Part shown: positions 12,732-25,119 of the stretch, one piece after another | Position numbering within the stretch: position 1 is the first letter of the stretch | How the letters are laid out: each line of letters opens with the position of its first letter | Position numbers and translations under genes: made by a program | The notes under the pieces: generated by a model | The model's input: only the letters and a program-made list of their open reading frames with translations | The model's database searches: none | Told to the model about the DNA's origin: nothing | NCBI GenBank assembly: GCA_907163375.1 | Contig: CAJQUW010006316.1 | Coordinates: 310,001-374,000 of the forward strand | Reading direction: 5' to 3' | Source of the DNA: Prostheceraeus crozeri | Lineage: Eukaryota > Platyhelminthes > Polycladida > Euryleptidae | Length of the DNA stretch: 64,000 nt

Positions 12732-13442
12732 GTCCGGCAGCCAGAACGGGCTTCTGCAAGGAACGAGGCCGAAAATGAGACTTTCACAAAATGACGTACA
12801 CCCTATTCCTACTACGAAGCCGATCGCCGATCTAGATACTCAAGTCTGCCGAGTTCTAGGTAGTTCCTCCTCCTGCGAGATAGGATCAAAGAAAAACGCA
12901 TTGTTAATTCAATGGAACGCAAATAGCAGCTTTAAGCAAAAATGAAATTTTCTATGATTTCTCTTAAAAACTGAAATGTAGTGCCTTCTGAGTCCTGAGC
13001 CACAATTTTTGACATGGAATATCTTCAGGTCGCTTCTCGTCATGTTCATCAGTATTTATCGATGAAGATAAACACATTCAAATTTGGCAGGCCACCTACT
13101 GCTGGCAAACGCCAACATGCGGACACACTTTTTCCACATTGAACCACATTCTCGCACACATCCCCGATCAGAAGCATGACAACATCACATACACATGATA
13201 GGAAATGACTTGAAGACATGTAAAGACGAAAATTATGGCTCTAGACCTATTACTTTTCAGTTGATAAGAGAAAATACAGAAAATTTAATTTTTGCCAAAA
13301 ATTGCAATCTGTGTCTCATTGGATTGACGTGTTTTTCCTTGATCCTGTTTGACAAGAAGAACTAAATAGAACTCGGCAGACGCGCAGAATCGTAGTAGGG
13401 GTAGGATCTACATCATTCGGTGGAAGTCTCATTTTCGGCCTC
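12732..13442. mobile_element. Long-armed fold-back element, copy 1 (one tip missing)
   Basis: The left arm starts GTCCGGCAGCCAGAACGG and runs inward for about 300 bp. The right arm is its reverse complement and ends at GGCCTC (13442), so it lacks roughly the outermost 40 bases seen in the intact copy at 29140-29851. The two copies match along both arms and part of the centre. There is no transposase, so this is a non-autonomous fold-back DNA transposon. Confidence 0.8.
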
Positions 13443-13675
13443 TTTAAAGGTATTTATGCTTCAAGTCCAGCTAAGACGCTGCACTTGAATTTTCTGATTT
13501 AATTTTGCAACTTAGGATGACTGTTGAAGGCGCTGGACGCCGAAGGCCTGTCTTGTTGACAAGCTAAACTTGTGCATCGACCTATAAATTGAAAAAGGGA
13601 ACTTTGATTTCAATTTTATTCTCGATTTCTCTGAAAGGATGGTCTCCTGTCACTTGGCCAACTATACTAAGGGAC

Positions 13676-14199
13676 AAAAAAAAAATAAAAGAAAAAAAAT
13701 GTATAAAAAAAAAAAAAAAAAAAAAAAAATCAATAAAAAAAAAAGAAAAAAAAAAATCAACAAAAAAAAAAAACAGAAAAAAAAAAAACAAAACAAAAGA
13801 AAAAAAAAAAAACAAAAAAAAAATACAAATTTAAACAAAGAAAAAAATAAAAAAAAAAAAAAAACCAAACAAAAAAACAACCAATAAAAAAAAACAAAAA
13901 AAAAAAAAAAAAAAATAAAAAAAAACAAAAAAAAAAAAAAAAACACCAAAAAAAAATCAGAAAAAAAAAAAAAAAACAAAAAAGAAACAACAAAAAAAAA
14001 AAAAAAAAAAAAAAAAAAACAAAAAGCAAAAAAAAAAAACAAAAAAAAACAAAAAAAAAAAAAAAAAAAAAAAAAAAGAAAAAAAACAACAAAAAAAACA
14101 AAAAAAAAAAAAAAAAACAAAAACATAAAAACCAAAAACAAAAAAAAAAAAATAAAAAAAAAAAAAAAAAAAAAAACAAACAAAAAAAAAATAAAAAAA
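13676..14199 (+). repeat. About 520-bp A-rich tract
   Basis: This is an almost pure adenine tract interrupted by single C, T and occasionally G bases. Its edges are sharp: GGGAC precedes it and TCTCATGCAATT follows. Open frames here encode only Lys/Asn (plus strand) or Phe (minus strand) and are not genes. It could be a huge degenerate poly(A) tail or microsatellite, or a poor long-read consensus over a homopolymer. Confidence 0.9.
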
Positions 14200-15189
14200 T
14201 CTCATGCAATTAACTTTTTTAAATTTTCATTATATTCGAACACGATCTTATTTAAAACCACGATTTATTACGGAACAGGTCCTGAAATTTGTAGAATCAC
14301 TACTGACGACTAAGCGCTGTAATACTTCCAATCATTCTTGATCCAATAAGATGTCAAGGAAAAAACAAGCTATTTCAATTAGGATCAAAATTTCAAATGA
14401 TGAACTTCCATTTTTTTAGAGTTATTTTCCATTTTCTCTTCTATATATTTTACAGACTACGGTGCCAGTATGACCATTGCTACATCAAATGGACTTTTTA
14501 GCATATTAGACTGATTATTTATAGCCTACACTAACATCTTGAATTTGAAAATATATTCTCTTTTCACACGACGAGCTAATTGTCTTTTCTCATACTTTGG
14601 TAATCGGCTAATCTGCAACATTGATTTCAGTTAGAAAAAAACACATGATGAAAAATAGCCGAATCGTCTTAATTTTTAGTGCTTTATCCGGAAGCTCACT
14701 ACACCTATCAACACATGTAGGTCCTTACATCAATGGATCACCATTTCCAAACTCAGTTACACAGATCAACTCCAACTTGTGCTTATTTGCTCATTTCATG
14801 ACATTCCTCTGATTCATGTCATTTGTACATTATCCCTGCACTATACTGGGCGTTCTCAAACGCCTGTATCCTGTAAACCGGCATTTCGGGTGTCAGCATA
14901 GCGCAATCGCACTGATCGAATACTTTTACAAGCAATACTATGAAGCGCCGCAATTTATGCGCCAGATTTCGCACAGCCCGCAAAATGCTATATATCATGC
15001 ATGAGATTCCGGCGGAACGCCATTTCCGGATGATCCCAGATGACCATTTTTCACACACTCTACGACCGATGCGAACTGCTACTTGAAACTTGAACCCAAG
15101 AACCCAAGCAAACTTGAAAACCAAGAAACATGCTCAATAAATTTATTTAAAGCGATGATTGCATAATTTAAGTTACTTATAGGTTTACA
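14200..15189. other. Non-coding stretch
   Basis: There is no recognisable gene, repeat or RNA. Short open frames on both strands overlap each other and carry no family signature. Confidence 0.45.
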
Positions 15190-15411
15190 AAAGTCATCTG
15201 TATCATGGTTGGATAAGCATCTCGCCTGAGAATTTCGAACGTCGGCGAGTCAAATCTACTGAAAGCATTTATCTTAGAGATTCAGATTCGGCACATGTCG
15301 CCTAATATGATATCTTTTGTCAAATTTTCTTGTCTTACTTGATTTCGTGCAGATGTTTTGTCATACACCGCTCGCTGTATTGACTAATAAAGCATTTTTC
15401 TATTCTATTCA
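15190..15411 (+). repeat. tRNA-derived SINE, second family
   Basis: The head has an A-box-like stretch (ATGGTTGGATAAGCATCTCG) followed by a tRNA-like arm and a B-box-like end (GGCGAGTCAAATC). The body ends in ACTAATAAAGC and a short TATTC-type tail near 15400. The layout is that of a tRNA-derived SINE, distinct from the one at 505-678. I saw only one copy in this window, so family membership rests on structure. Confidence 0.6.
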
Positions 15412-18400
15412 GATGTTCGAGTCCTTAACGCGGTATTCTCTAGTTACCATGACTTTTTAAGTAGTGAAAACACATGTAAAGTTACCTGTTCCTAAACACG
15501 GTTATTTTAGAAATGAAGCTTGCATCACATGTAGTGGAATTATGATATCCGTAGCAGCAAGTGGGCCTATCAGAAACATGCTTTTGTCAGCAGCTGTGCA
15601 TATCATCATATCTCAGCAACAGATCCAGGGGATAGGTGACGAAAATAACAACGGAGGTTTGTTCATGGAATACATAATTGGAATGAGTGGCACATTGAAA
15701 ACACAATGATATAGACAATGATAAAGACATGCTACTATGTCTATTAATCATCATGACTTACTATGAACCTAAAATCCTTTGATTTTTACTTTTTATAAAT
15801 CATGATTGATGTAAAACATGAGAATGAGAGTAATAAACCACTCCATCCTACCATGCCTTCGTGTTTTTAGGCGAATCTCGTGACCCAATGAAATCTATCC
15901 CAAACTTCCGGAATTCTTGATTATACAGAAAGAATTTCAAGCATGCTGTATATCAAATTGCGACAAATCTATACACCCCTATTCACAAAATCAAACAAGC
16001 CTAAACTGCGATGTCCTACATGGCTGTAAGGGTAGGGTCAACCACGCGTGAGAATTCGATGCAAAGACATCCATAATTGCAAGTTTACCATAAAGATCTG
16101 TGAATGCCACGAAATGTAGATTGTTCGCCCAATCGTTAACACAAGTTCCAATAATGCATCTATACGGCTACCTGCTAGCAATAAGGATTGAACTACGCAT
16201 GGAGATAATAAAACGCTTAAGCAACTGTCTGGAGCCGTCGGAAGCGTCGTTATTTTCATAATAATTGCATGTCTTTTCACTGAAAAATGGCTTAACGCGC
16301 TGTCTTAGAACTGAACACACTACTGCTACTCAACTGAGCAGATCTGAGTAGTAGACATAGGTTGACATTGACTAGATGAGCTATCTTGACTGGATAATCG
16401 AATTTGGTGCATGCCATACAACCATTCGTGCATGGAACTTTTAGTGGCTTCGCATCTCAGAAAAAACGCACCAGTTGAGATTTTCATACCATTGACTTTA
16501 TATATACAATTGTTATGTCTGTCCTATCACATGCTTCGACATTTTTTGAAAACATTGCAGCATTACGTGGAACACATATTGTTCATGATATGTGGAGTCA
16601 ATATATATAAAAATTCAGATGAAAACGCAATATTGCGACGGATATTTTCAATAAGAAGTTGCTCAGAGCAATTTGCATATTTTTCAATTTTTTCAAGTCT
16701 AAATCTTGCTTTATAGAGGATGTCCAAAAAAGTGGTTAAACTTTGATGTCATAATACAAATCAGAGCATCAGATGAAAGGGTTTATTTGATAGCATGGGA
16801 TTTCTTCAGATCCAGTCAAACATGTAATCCATTGACTTCTATAGGCTGATAGGCTACGTGTGACTCGGTTTGAAGCATGATTTACATCGCAAATTGTTGA
16901 AATATTGCCTATTGGTATTATAGGCCCTATCAGTTGTTGACAGCTTTCAGAAGTGCCACACACTCCTCCACTCATAGCTATTCATGACCCAACCAATCTA
17001 GGTTTTGTCATAACGTTCTGAATCATTATCATTAAACAGTGCAAGCAACTTGATAAATTCTTCATGATTATACAAAGATATATATCATTCAAGAATATTA
17101 ATAGATATACATCAGTCATTAAGATATACATCATTTATCAAGATATATATCATCCATTAAGATATATACCATTCATTAAGATATAGATCATTCAATAATA
17201 TGTATGGCAAACGTAAATGCTAGCATATTGTTTGGCATGATGCCCTAAAAATATGTCCTTCCATGTCTTTAAAATATGAATGCTTTATCGCTGATGAAAA
17301 CCGTCATTGTTCAGTAAAATATCTGACAAAACGAAGGCGTCCATCAGTGTCAGCATACATTGAATGAGAAGGCCTAATTCACGTTATTGTCAAAAACTAA
17401 TTGCAGACTGATGTTTTGTGGAATCTACTCAACCTTGGGATAACAATCAAATGAATGGATCCCAAATCATTGCAGCATCACAATGATTGTGTAACGCCGC
17501 TGATGATGTCATCTTAAAGCATGATAAAATGACGACCACAAATTCACTGGATTCACTTGACTTACTCAATTTCTTCTACGCGGATAACAACATTGGCCCT
17601 TCACCGCACATTGTGCTGCTTTAGCATCATTTCATTGCATTAGTGGGCGAAAGCACCAGGTACTCCGTACCAAATTGTGGCATATAGGATAACACAGTGG
17701 GATAGTCTACATTATGACTTACAATCATAATAACATAAACATGAGAATCATCAGCTGGCTAATTCAATGACTGTATCACGTGGAATACTGTTTTATGTTT
17801 CAAAATTCTTTACGGATTGCATGTTTGAATGATTCTACCAAACAAGCATAAACCAAACAGAACTTTCCTATTTGCTCTTAATCAAGCGTGTACCTATAAT
17901 TATTTGGAGATATCTTCTGCATGCATGAGGTGTGTAGGGCCCACAAAGTCGCCTGTTAAGAGCGTCAAAATCACGTAGTCATAACTCAAACATTTATTCT
18001 TATCTGTAAGCTATGAGAAGAAATTTAGTGATTCTGACAGGATTACTCTAGAGGCATGATGACGGAAGTATATTTGCAAGGTGCACCAATCTGCAAGGCT
18101 AAAAAACAGGCCCTAGGTCCAAGTTTGCAAAACTCATGGTGTCTCCTTACTCCTGTAGAAATTGGAAAGTTGCATCAATGCTTTCAGCATAGTAATCTGA
18201 TTTTTGATACTAATAATATCATAATACTACTAGCAAAACACAACTCATCTTGATGTAAGGCTAAATACATTACTCACGCGACTGCATCATCAATGAGTTT
18301 GATAGGAAGTAGTTACGATGAAATCGCCTATCATTCATTCACAATGTAATGCATTTCAAAAATATGCATTTGCGTTGTTAGATTTTTCAAATTATATAAA

Positions 18401-21400
18401 GTCACTAAAATGTTTTCAATGAAGGCCTACATAATGCAAACACATTTAGCGGAACGCATAGAAAGTTTATGGTTGAGAATTTACACAACTAAAGTAGGGT
18501 CTATACCAATCTTCCAACTTAGACAGGTCTAAATACTTGCTCGATGCAACACATAGTACATAAACGAATACTTCTACATCTTGATGTCACTGAGAGGAAT
18601 CACATATTTCTAGCAAAAAATTGATGTCGAACGATTACACGAAGGAACAATCCATCGAGGAAGCAGAAAATATTTTTACATTTCCTTCTGGCTTCAGCAC
18701 ACACCAGGTCACACCTTCGTCTCTTAAAAAACCGCTCCGCTAAAGTGATCACTTGATTTCTCACCACAGATAATCAAAGTCTTGAATCTATGCAACCAAC
18801 GTGAAGTGTAATCATATCATTTTTGGAAAATAAACTATAATGATTGTGGTATCGTCTCACTCCTCAAGATGTGTGCTGGGCTACATCGTAAGAAATTTGA
18901 AGAATTCATCAACAGCGCAGATGCATATACCTCTGATTGATGTGCAGTTCTAGTCTAATGATGATTTTTCAAAACATGTCCTAAATCTGAAAAAATTCCA
19001 AGTTTCTATTATCACTCGTGCAAGTGAACTAGATAGAAGAAATATCGAACTGCGATCAGGTGATCCTGCACTATAGAATTCTTCTTTACTGGGCAGTTAT
19101 AAACATGCAAATGGCTTCCTACCTCAATGTTGAATGCTTTTATTACGAAAATAATGATACGTGCGTCTGTCACTGCTCTCACAATGATACTAACTAGGGA
19201 GTAAGGTACCCAACCCTTTAAGGGAAACCAAAATTGAAAGGATATTCATATTTATTGATTTTATCAGATGATGAGTTTTTAAGTTCATGCAAGAATATAT
19301 TTATCAATAAGAAGAGCAAGAAAATATTTTGATTGGACAATGACGGAAGAGACATTTGTGAACAATAAAATTCGTACAAAATTGAGAGAAGATAGCAATG
19401 CAACATTTTGAGTACATCTTCCAAGTCATAAGATGAGTAAAATAATTACTGTTGTCAGAAAAGCGAAGTAATTGGAACTGCATCAAACATTTTCTTCTTA
19501 CAGTTTAAATCAAGACCTATTCACTCTATTCATGCAAACAATGTCGTGGTTGTTTTCCCTCATAGAAATCCGATTTTTGCATTGTTTCGGTTGCGGGAAG
19601 TGGTATGGACAGTAGTGAGTTGTTGATAGCCATTTCATCTGATCGCTGAAGCGATAGTACCGCTAGATCTGAAGAAAAATCTACCCAGTGCGAAGAAGGC
19701 CTTCTATCATTTTGACAACCACAGAGTTGCTGTTGCGACTCTGAGGTTTAAAATGACGTCTTATTTAAAAATTGGTAGGATTTTGACTATTCTGCATTCC
19801 TCTGCGTAATAGGCCATTTAATTTGACTCACCCCGTAATACGGCAATTACATGCAATGCACGTGATGGGCAGTTGGGCCCATAGACATCGAACATTAATC
19901 ATTAAGGTCTAGACTGGACAGCTGGTCAAGGTCACGGCAATTAAAGCCACACTATGTCGACCATCTTTTCGTGTTTTAATACATGAAATGTTTTGAAATT
20001 TCCATATGATTCATGAAACAGTGGTTTGTCCTATACATGGGCTGATCATCAAAGAAAAGCGAAGGAAAATAGGATTATGTGTCAGTCTACTTATGATTCA
20101 AATTGAAATAGATCTAATAAAGCGTCTAGGGCCAGTAGATAATTTTGCCTCTTTTGGTTATATTTAACACTTGATTCCGGGCCGTGGAGGATCCATCTCA
20201 TTATCCAAGATTAATTTCTTTTCGATTGTCTTGAGATATTCATGACGTTGATCTACTAATTACATACGCTGATGATGAAAATCATCACTGCAGCCATTTA
20301 TGATTGAACAAATTGTTTGCTATCTAAATGATGTGAAGTAGTGGATGAGGGATTTTTGAAATTGTAGTTCTCAAATCAGTAAATTCAACAAATGCAGTAC
20401 TGTTGTAAACCATTGGATGGATTTTCCAGTTCTAAACATTGGATCTTTCTGGTGGCCAGACGAATGAAATGATCAGCTTGGCACAATTACTGGTGAAAAA
20501 TTGAAAATTAGAGACCTGTGACACACACATTTTTATTGTTGGCTGCTGTACTACCATCGATTCCAAACACTGCCTCTATTACACGCTCAAAACAGACTTC
20601 TGAGCCTCTGTAGCGACTACAGATGCTGGTATTTGGAATAGAAATAGGAACCAATGATCACAGGGTTGAGAAAATTACTAATGAATATTATAAAACAACA
20701 GAGCCGAAGAATTAAAAATTGGAAAAGTGGGATTGGAGATAAATCATGGAATTACAATGAAGCTACTACACCGACAGAGGCGTTCGCTAAGGAAACATCA
20801 TTGGGGGGGGGTTGCGGGTGTTTGCTAAATTTTACCCTGATTTAAAACTTAGAAGCAAAATTTGCCTGATTATTGCACACAACATACTCACACACATGTC
20901 CCGACTGTTTCATGTTTATATTCCTACAGAAGAGGTAACTGCGGTGTTGGATTTGAGGGGAGGGAAAGTGGGGAAGATTCCTGCATGCCTCATCTCATCC
21001 ACGGCACTGGAGATGCCACCTTCCTTCCCTGAGGGGGATGAATATTTCCGAGTAAGATAGGCTTTACATTGCCTCAACCAGATTGATTGAGCATCAGTTC
21101 ATTATTTTAGTGAATATGAGCAACTTTGACAGGCGCAGGCCTAGTTTCCTCACGATTCTTCATAAGCTTAATTGTCTTATCATCAAAAATTGAGCCTTCT
21201 TTGTCAAAAAGATACCAAATAACTTCGAGAAGCAGAATAGAAAGTGCTGAATGAAATAATTGGAAGGTAGCGAAACCATCACAAAAAGAGTGGAATCCAG
21301 AATGTATCGTGATTCTTTCAGGGTCTTGATGACAACACACAAGTAATTTTATTCTATATTAATGTAATAGAACTCTTCACAATCAATAAAATCAAGTTGG

Positions 21401-21968
21401 GACATTGTTTAACTTTCACTCTGTGAATATTGACAGAAGCCCGAATTTTTGTGATTTTATTATAGGTCTAATTACATATATTACGGAATGATCATCTGCG
21501 GAATGTTTGTGTGGCATTTTCACATGCGAGACATTCTATGAATTTCTGTTGCACAAGGGTATCCCACGCACCTTATTTGAAGCATTATTTAACCAATGCG
21601 GGTCTGGGCACCAAAATGCATGCTTGGGAGCAGTCCCTTTCAAGGATCAAAATGGGCCTATCTCTACTTTTTGCCATTTATGGTTCAATGTTTTCAAATA
21701 ATTCGCGGGGCGTTCTTAGTGCGTGGATGATGGTTGTGCTATATGATATCAAGGTCCTCTTCTTTTGATCACCCTTTTCGGCTTTGGTTGCAGCGTTGAC
21801 CCAATATCTTCCGTTCGAAAGCTTCCCCTACTGCTATCTTGCTCAAATCCACACTATGGTACAACCTATTCATCTAATCGGTCGGAAAATGCGCCCTATA
21901 AATGAAAAATAATTTATTGGTGGGTATTTAATTGGCCAATGAAATACCGTTGACGTTTAAGTTAATTT
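15412..21968. other. Long non-coding stretch
   Basis: I find no supported gene in these 6.5 kb. The only structure is a short AT-rich tandem repeat (17074-17193). Open frames are short and lack recognisable motifs. Confidence 0.45.
17074..17193 (+). repeat. AT-rich tandem repeat, unit about 20-23 bp
   Basis: Around five imperfect units resemble ATTAAGATATATATCATTC, with slightly variable length. This is a decayed minisatellite. Confidence 0.8.
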
Positions 21969-22009
21969 GTGCGGCAAATTGGATCCAGTAGTATCGCTGT
22001 TAAGGAAAA

Positions 22010-23250
22010 TTTTCGAGGGCTCGTGGTCGGTGTCCTGTTCGGTTTTCGGGCGTTACGCTTTTTTCGGATCGAACGGGGTCGTGCGGGGCTGACGAGCGGG
22101 CGTTACCGGTTCGACGATCGGGCGTTCGGGGAGGGGGTCTTTCGTTGCGCGGAGGAAATTTTTCGGATGTATTCTAGGGGACGGATCGTCGGGTCGCGTC
22201 GTTCGTTCGGGGGCGTTACTTGGACGGGTCGATACGGGCGGTTTTTTTTCGGTCGATCGTTTTCGGTACGGGTCGGTTATTCCGCGTTTTTTTTTTCGTC
22301 GGTTTCGCGGGGGGGTGTTCGATTGACGCGGGTCTTTCGGGATACGGTTCGTTCGGTCGGTCGATCGTCGGTGGTTTCTTTAAATATTCGGGTTTGCGGG
22401 GGGTAGTTCGTTCGATTTACGGTTTCGTCGAGGAGTATTCGGACGGTTGCGGGGCGACGCGTTGGGCGGGGGATTTTCTTTCGCGATTTTCGATATCAGG
22501 TTTTTTTCGGGTCGTTCGGAGGGCGTTTTAGCGGCTCGTTTCGGCGGTCGGGGACGATTTACGAACGGTTTTTCGTCGCATGACCGTCGAAATCTCGCTA
22601 CGGATCGGTCGATCTTTGCGGATCGCGATTTTACGCGGAGTTTTTTCGGTACGGTGTTTTCGTTCGGTAGCGGTTTCGCTTCGTGAGTCCATATTCGGGA
22701 TATTTCGGACGTACGGATTCGCGAGGGCGGGGGAATTTCGATTTCGAGCGGGGCGAAATTTTTAACGTTCGTTTTCGGGCAGTCGGCTTTCGCAATCGTT
22801 CGACGGCAGCGGTATTATTCGGGGTCGATCGGGTGCTGGGCGGAATCGTTGCGTTCGGTCCGTTCGGTTTCGTCTTTTCGATTCGGTTCGGGCGTTTTCG
22901 CGGGGAACGGATGTATTCGCCGGGTCGGTCGCGCGGCGTTTTCTCGTGTCGTACGCGGGTTCGGCGGGTCGGTTTCGGTGTCGGGGTGACGGTACGTACG
23001 TCGGTCGGGTTTGACGATTTTATTACACGGTTTTCGTCGCGGTTGCGTTTACCGGTAGCGATCGATTTTTACGGGTGCGTTTCGTTCGCCGCGGTTTTCG
23101 GCGTGCGTAACACGTCCATATTTTTTTTCGGGTGCGATCGTACGCGCACGGTTCGTTATCGAGATTCTTCGTTTTTGCGGTTCGAGGACGGGTCGGATCG
23201 TTTTCGGGGGTCGGGTCGTCGGGATCGTCGTCTTTGTCCGCACGGTGTTT
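22010..23250 (+). repeat. G/T-rich block with cytosine almost confined to CpG
   Basis: The plus strand is rich in G and T and poor in A. Its cytosines are nearly all followed by G: in 22081-22380 I counted 58 cytosines, 50 of them in CpG. Runs such as TTCGGTCGGTCGATCGTCGG are typical. Because adenine and stop codons are scarce, several overlapping forward frames stay open and would encode Arg/Phe/Gly/Ser/Val-rich peptides. Their mutual overlap and lack of any motif argue against a real gene. The block ends near 23250, where the sequence returns to ordinary composition. Confidence 0.8.
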
Positions 23251-23392
23251 GCATCGAGAAAGTTAACACGCTGTTGACAATAAACTTCTACGCACAGAGA
23301 AGACGGTGTGCCTTATTCATACCGTGCGCTTTCCGCGGTGCGCGTGTGAATGACTCGGTATGAGGAAGGTTTGATGAAATCCACCGTAACGA

Positions 23393-23400
23393 TGACGTCA
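23393..23400. promoter_or_regulatory. Perfect CRE palindrome (TGACGTCA)
   Basis: This is a full cAMP-response-element palindrome between the CpG-rich block and the mariner relic. It is a single 8-base match with no identified gene downstream, so function is doubtful. Confidence 0.25.
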
Positions 23401-23434
23401 TCTCCTCAAGGGACAACGCAATAGCCAGAGCTTA

Positions 23435-23640
23435 CGTGGTGAGATCAAAAATGATTTAGACTCGACCAGAAGGAATAATGCTACGACTTAGATATTTCAC
23501 ACTGGATGACTAATGAGTATATAGGCAACAAATATCGTATTGATAACTTTCATTGATATTTTTTTCTTTAGTATTTTTATCGATTTTAAATATTTAGTAT
23601 TTTTCAGCATTTTAGTTGATTTTTGCCATACATTTCCTTT
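23435..23640 (+). repeat. Mariner left TIR
   Basis: This arm is the reverse complement of 24319-24522, with about three mismatches in just over 200 bases. Classical mariner TIRs are nearer 30 bp, so this one is unusually long. Confidence 0.9.
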
Positions 23641-23775
23641 CTTGAAAGTATTTTGACGGATACATTTACTTCGAACATGACTTGCATAAACTTCAATAGG
23701 GTCTGAGTTGTATTCATCAATGTATTCAGTTGTTTTGATTGTTATAACAATCACGAGCAGTACCGAGTGTGAGTT

Positions 23776-24345
23776 GTGTTCAAAGGTCAGTTGATGCTGA
23801 CAATCTTCTGGAACAGCTGCGGCATTGTTCATATGGATTTCGTCGACCGACATCAGCGACTGAATGCCGAGTACTACTGTGAGCAACTTCGTAAAGCTCG
23901 TCAAAGTGTTCGAAAACCCCGCAACCAGAATCTTCATCTACTACACGACAACGCGCCCATCCATACTGCAGCGACCACTACAACTGCAATTGAGGACTCA
24001 GACTTTCATGTGCTTCCTCATCCCCATAGCTCCGACTTAGCTCCAAGTGACTATTTCCTATTCCGCTATCTAAAGCATCATCTCAGGGGAGAGCGTTTTG
24101 TTAATAGTGAGGATGTGAAAGATGCAGTGATGGAATTTTTCAATTCCAGAAGTCGAGACTTTTTCCACGAGGCTTTTCGAGAGCTTCCTAAAAGGTGGAG
24201 CAAGTGTGTAGAGAATGAGGGGATTACATTGAGAAGAAATGACTTGTATTTACTTTTGAAATTAACATTTTGTGGATTAGCTGTTGTACTTTTGTGGCAT
24301 ATATTCAGAGGGAAGTTAAGGAAATGTATGGAAAAAATCAATTAA
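23776..24345 (+). pseudogene. Mariner transposase, C-terminal part
   Basis: The 189-codon frame carries the downstream half of a DDD transposase, the enzyme that cuts and pastes the element. Visible motifs are MLTIFWNSCG, then LLHDNAP with the second catalytic Asp, and DLAPSDYFLF with the third Asp about 34 residues later, followed by HHLRGERF and the conserved WSKCVE near the end. The N-terminal helix-turn-helix DNA-binding domain and the first catalytic Asp are absent, compared with about 345 residues in full mariner transposases. The last codons run into the right TIR. The chosen start is simply the first in-frame ATG after the deletion, not a genuine start. Confidence 0.88.
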
Positions 24346-24522
24346 AATGCTGAAAAATACTAAATATTTAAAATCGATAAAAATACTAAAGAAAAAAATA
24401 TCAATGAAAGTTATCAATACGATATTTGTTGCCTATATACCCATTAGTCATCCAGTGTGAAATATCTAAGTCGTAGCATTATTCCTTCTGGTCGAGTCTA
24501 AATCATTTTTGATCTCACCACG
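24319..24522 (-). repeat. Mariner right TIR
   Basis: This is the reverse complement of the left arm (23435-23640) and ends in GATCTCACCACG next to a TA target site. The transposase stop codon (24343-24345) lies within it. Confidence 0.9.
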
Positions 24523-25019
24523 TATATCAATCAACGGTTAAATATACACTACCCAGCTAGGCAGAATGAGTTGCAGGCGTTTCAGCGTTAGGTGATTCAG
24601 TGCCAATATTCACTGGCCACATTATAGGTAAGGTACTGGAATTACATTTCAATTCCACTTAGATATTTTAAATTTAGCAGAGCTAACTCACATCGCCTTA
24701 TGTTCCAATTTTTAAGAAAATGCGAGGCGACTGTTCCTCCTGCTCGCATATACAGTCATCCCCGGTGCAGGTCGTTTTCAGCGCGCTATGTTTGACCGCT
24801 TTCGCGTGACAAATCAATATCATCAACGGCAACTAACCATATACTTTCTGGTGTCTAGAAAGGGTGAGAATTTCCCGACATTACGATGTGTTTTTGTGAC
24901 AAGACGTGTTTTTGTGGCTAAGAACAACGTCAGTGAATATTGGAGCTGAATCGCCGGCAAACCGGCGGTTTGCCTGAAATTTCTCATTTTACCTGAATCT
25001 TTTTATTAATTTCATATTG
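24523..25019. other. Non-coding stretch
   Basis: I see no feature between the mariner relic and the G8/C8 hairpin. Confidence 0.4.
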
Positions 25020-25052
25020 GGGGGGGGTGTTACGGTCCCCCACACCCCCCCC
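25020..25052. repeat. G8/C8 perfect hairpin
   Basis: GGGGGGGGTGT at 25020-25030 is exactly complementary to ACACCCCCCCC at 25042-25052, leaving an 11-base loop. It marks the left edge of a GC-rich anomalous block and may cause sequencing or replication stalling. Confidence 0.7.
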
Positions 25053-25119
25053 GGTCGCGACGCCTCTGTACACCGATTACAAGTGAACTAATGTTACACT
25101 ACAACTGAGACTACACACG

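Larger units (their letters stand above)
23435..24522 (+). mobile_element. Mariner-type DNA transposon relic with long TIRs
   Basis: The element is bounded by TA dinucleotides (23433-23434 and 24523-24524), the target site of the Tc1/mariner superfamily. Its ends are inverted repeats of about 206 bp that begin CGTGGTGAGATC. Between them lies the 3' part of a mariner transposase gene. At 1088 bp it is shorter than a typical intact element of about 1.3 kb, and it lacks most of the 5' coding half, so it is a deleted, non-autonomous copy. The arms differ at only about three positions, which suggests a young insertion. Confidence 0.9.

Noticed and set aside
13582-14209. Lys-rich and Phe-rich open frames
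   Set aside because: They are direct translations of the A-rich tract and its complement.
17074-17193. CRISPR-like array
   Set aside because: The units are short, AT-rich and contiguous without unique spacers; it is a minisatellite in animal DNA.
22010-23363. Overlapping forward open frames encoding Arg/Phe/Gly/Ser-rich proteins up to 226 codons
   Set aside because: They arise because A and stop codons are scarce in this block. Several frames overlap, none has a known motif, and the residues mirror base composition.
23497-23937. 146-codon minus-strand frame across the mariner left TIR
   Set aside because: It is antisense to the element and its C-terminus is TIR sequence, with no protein family match.
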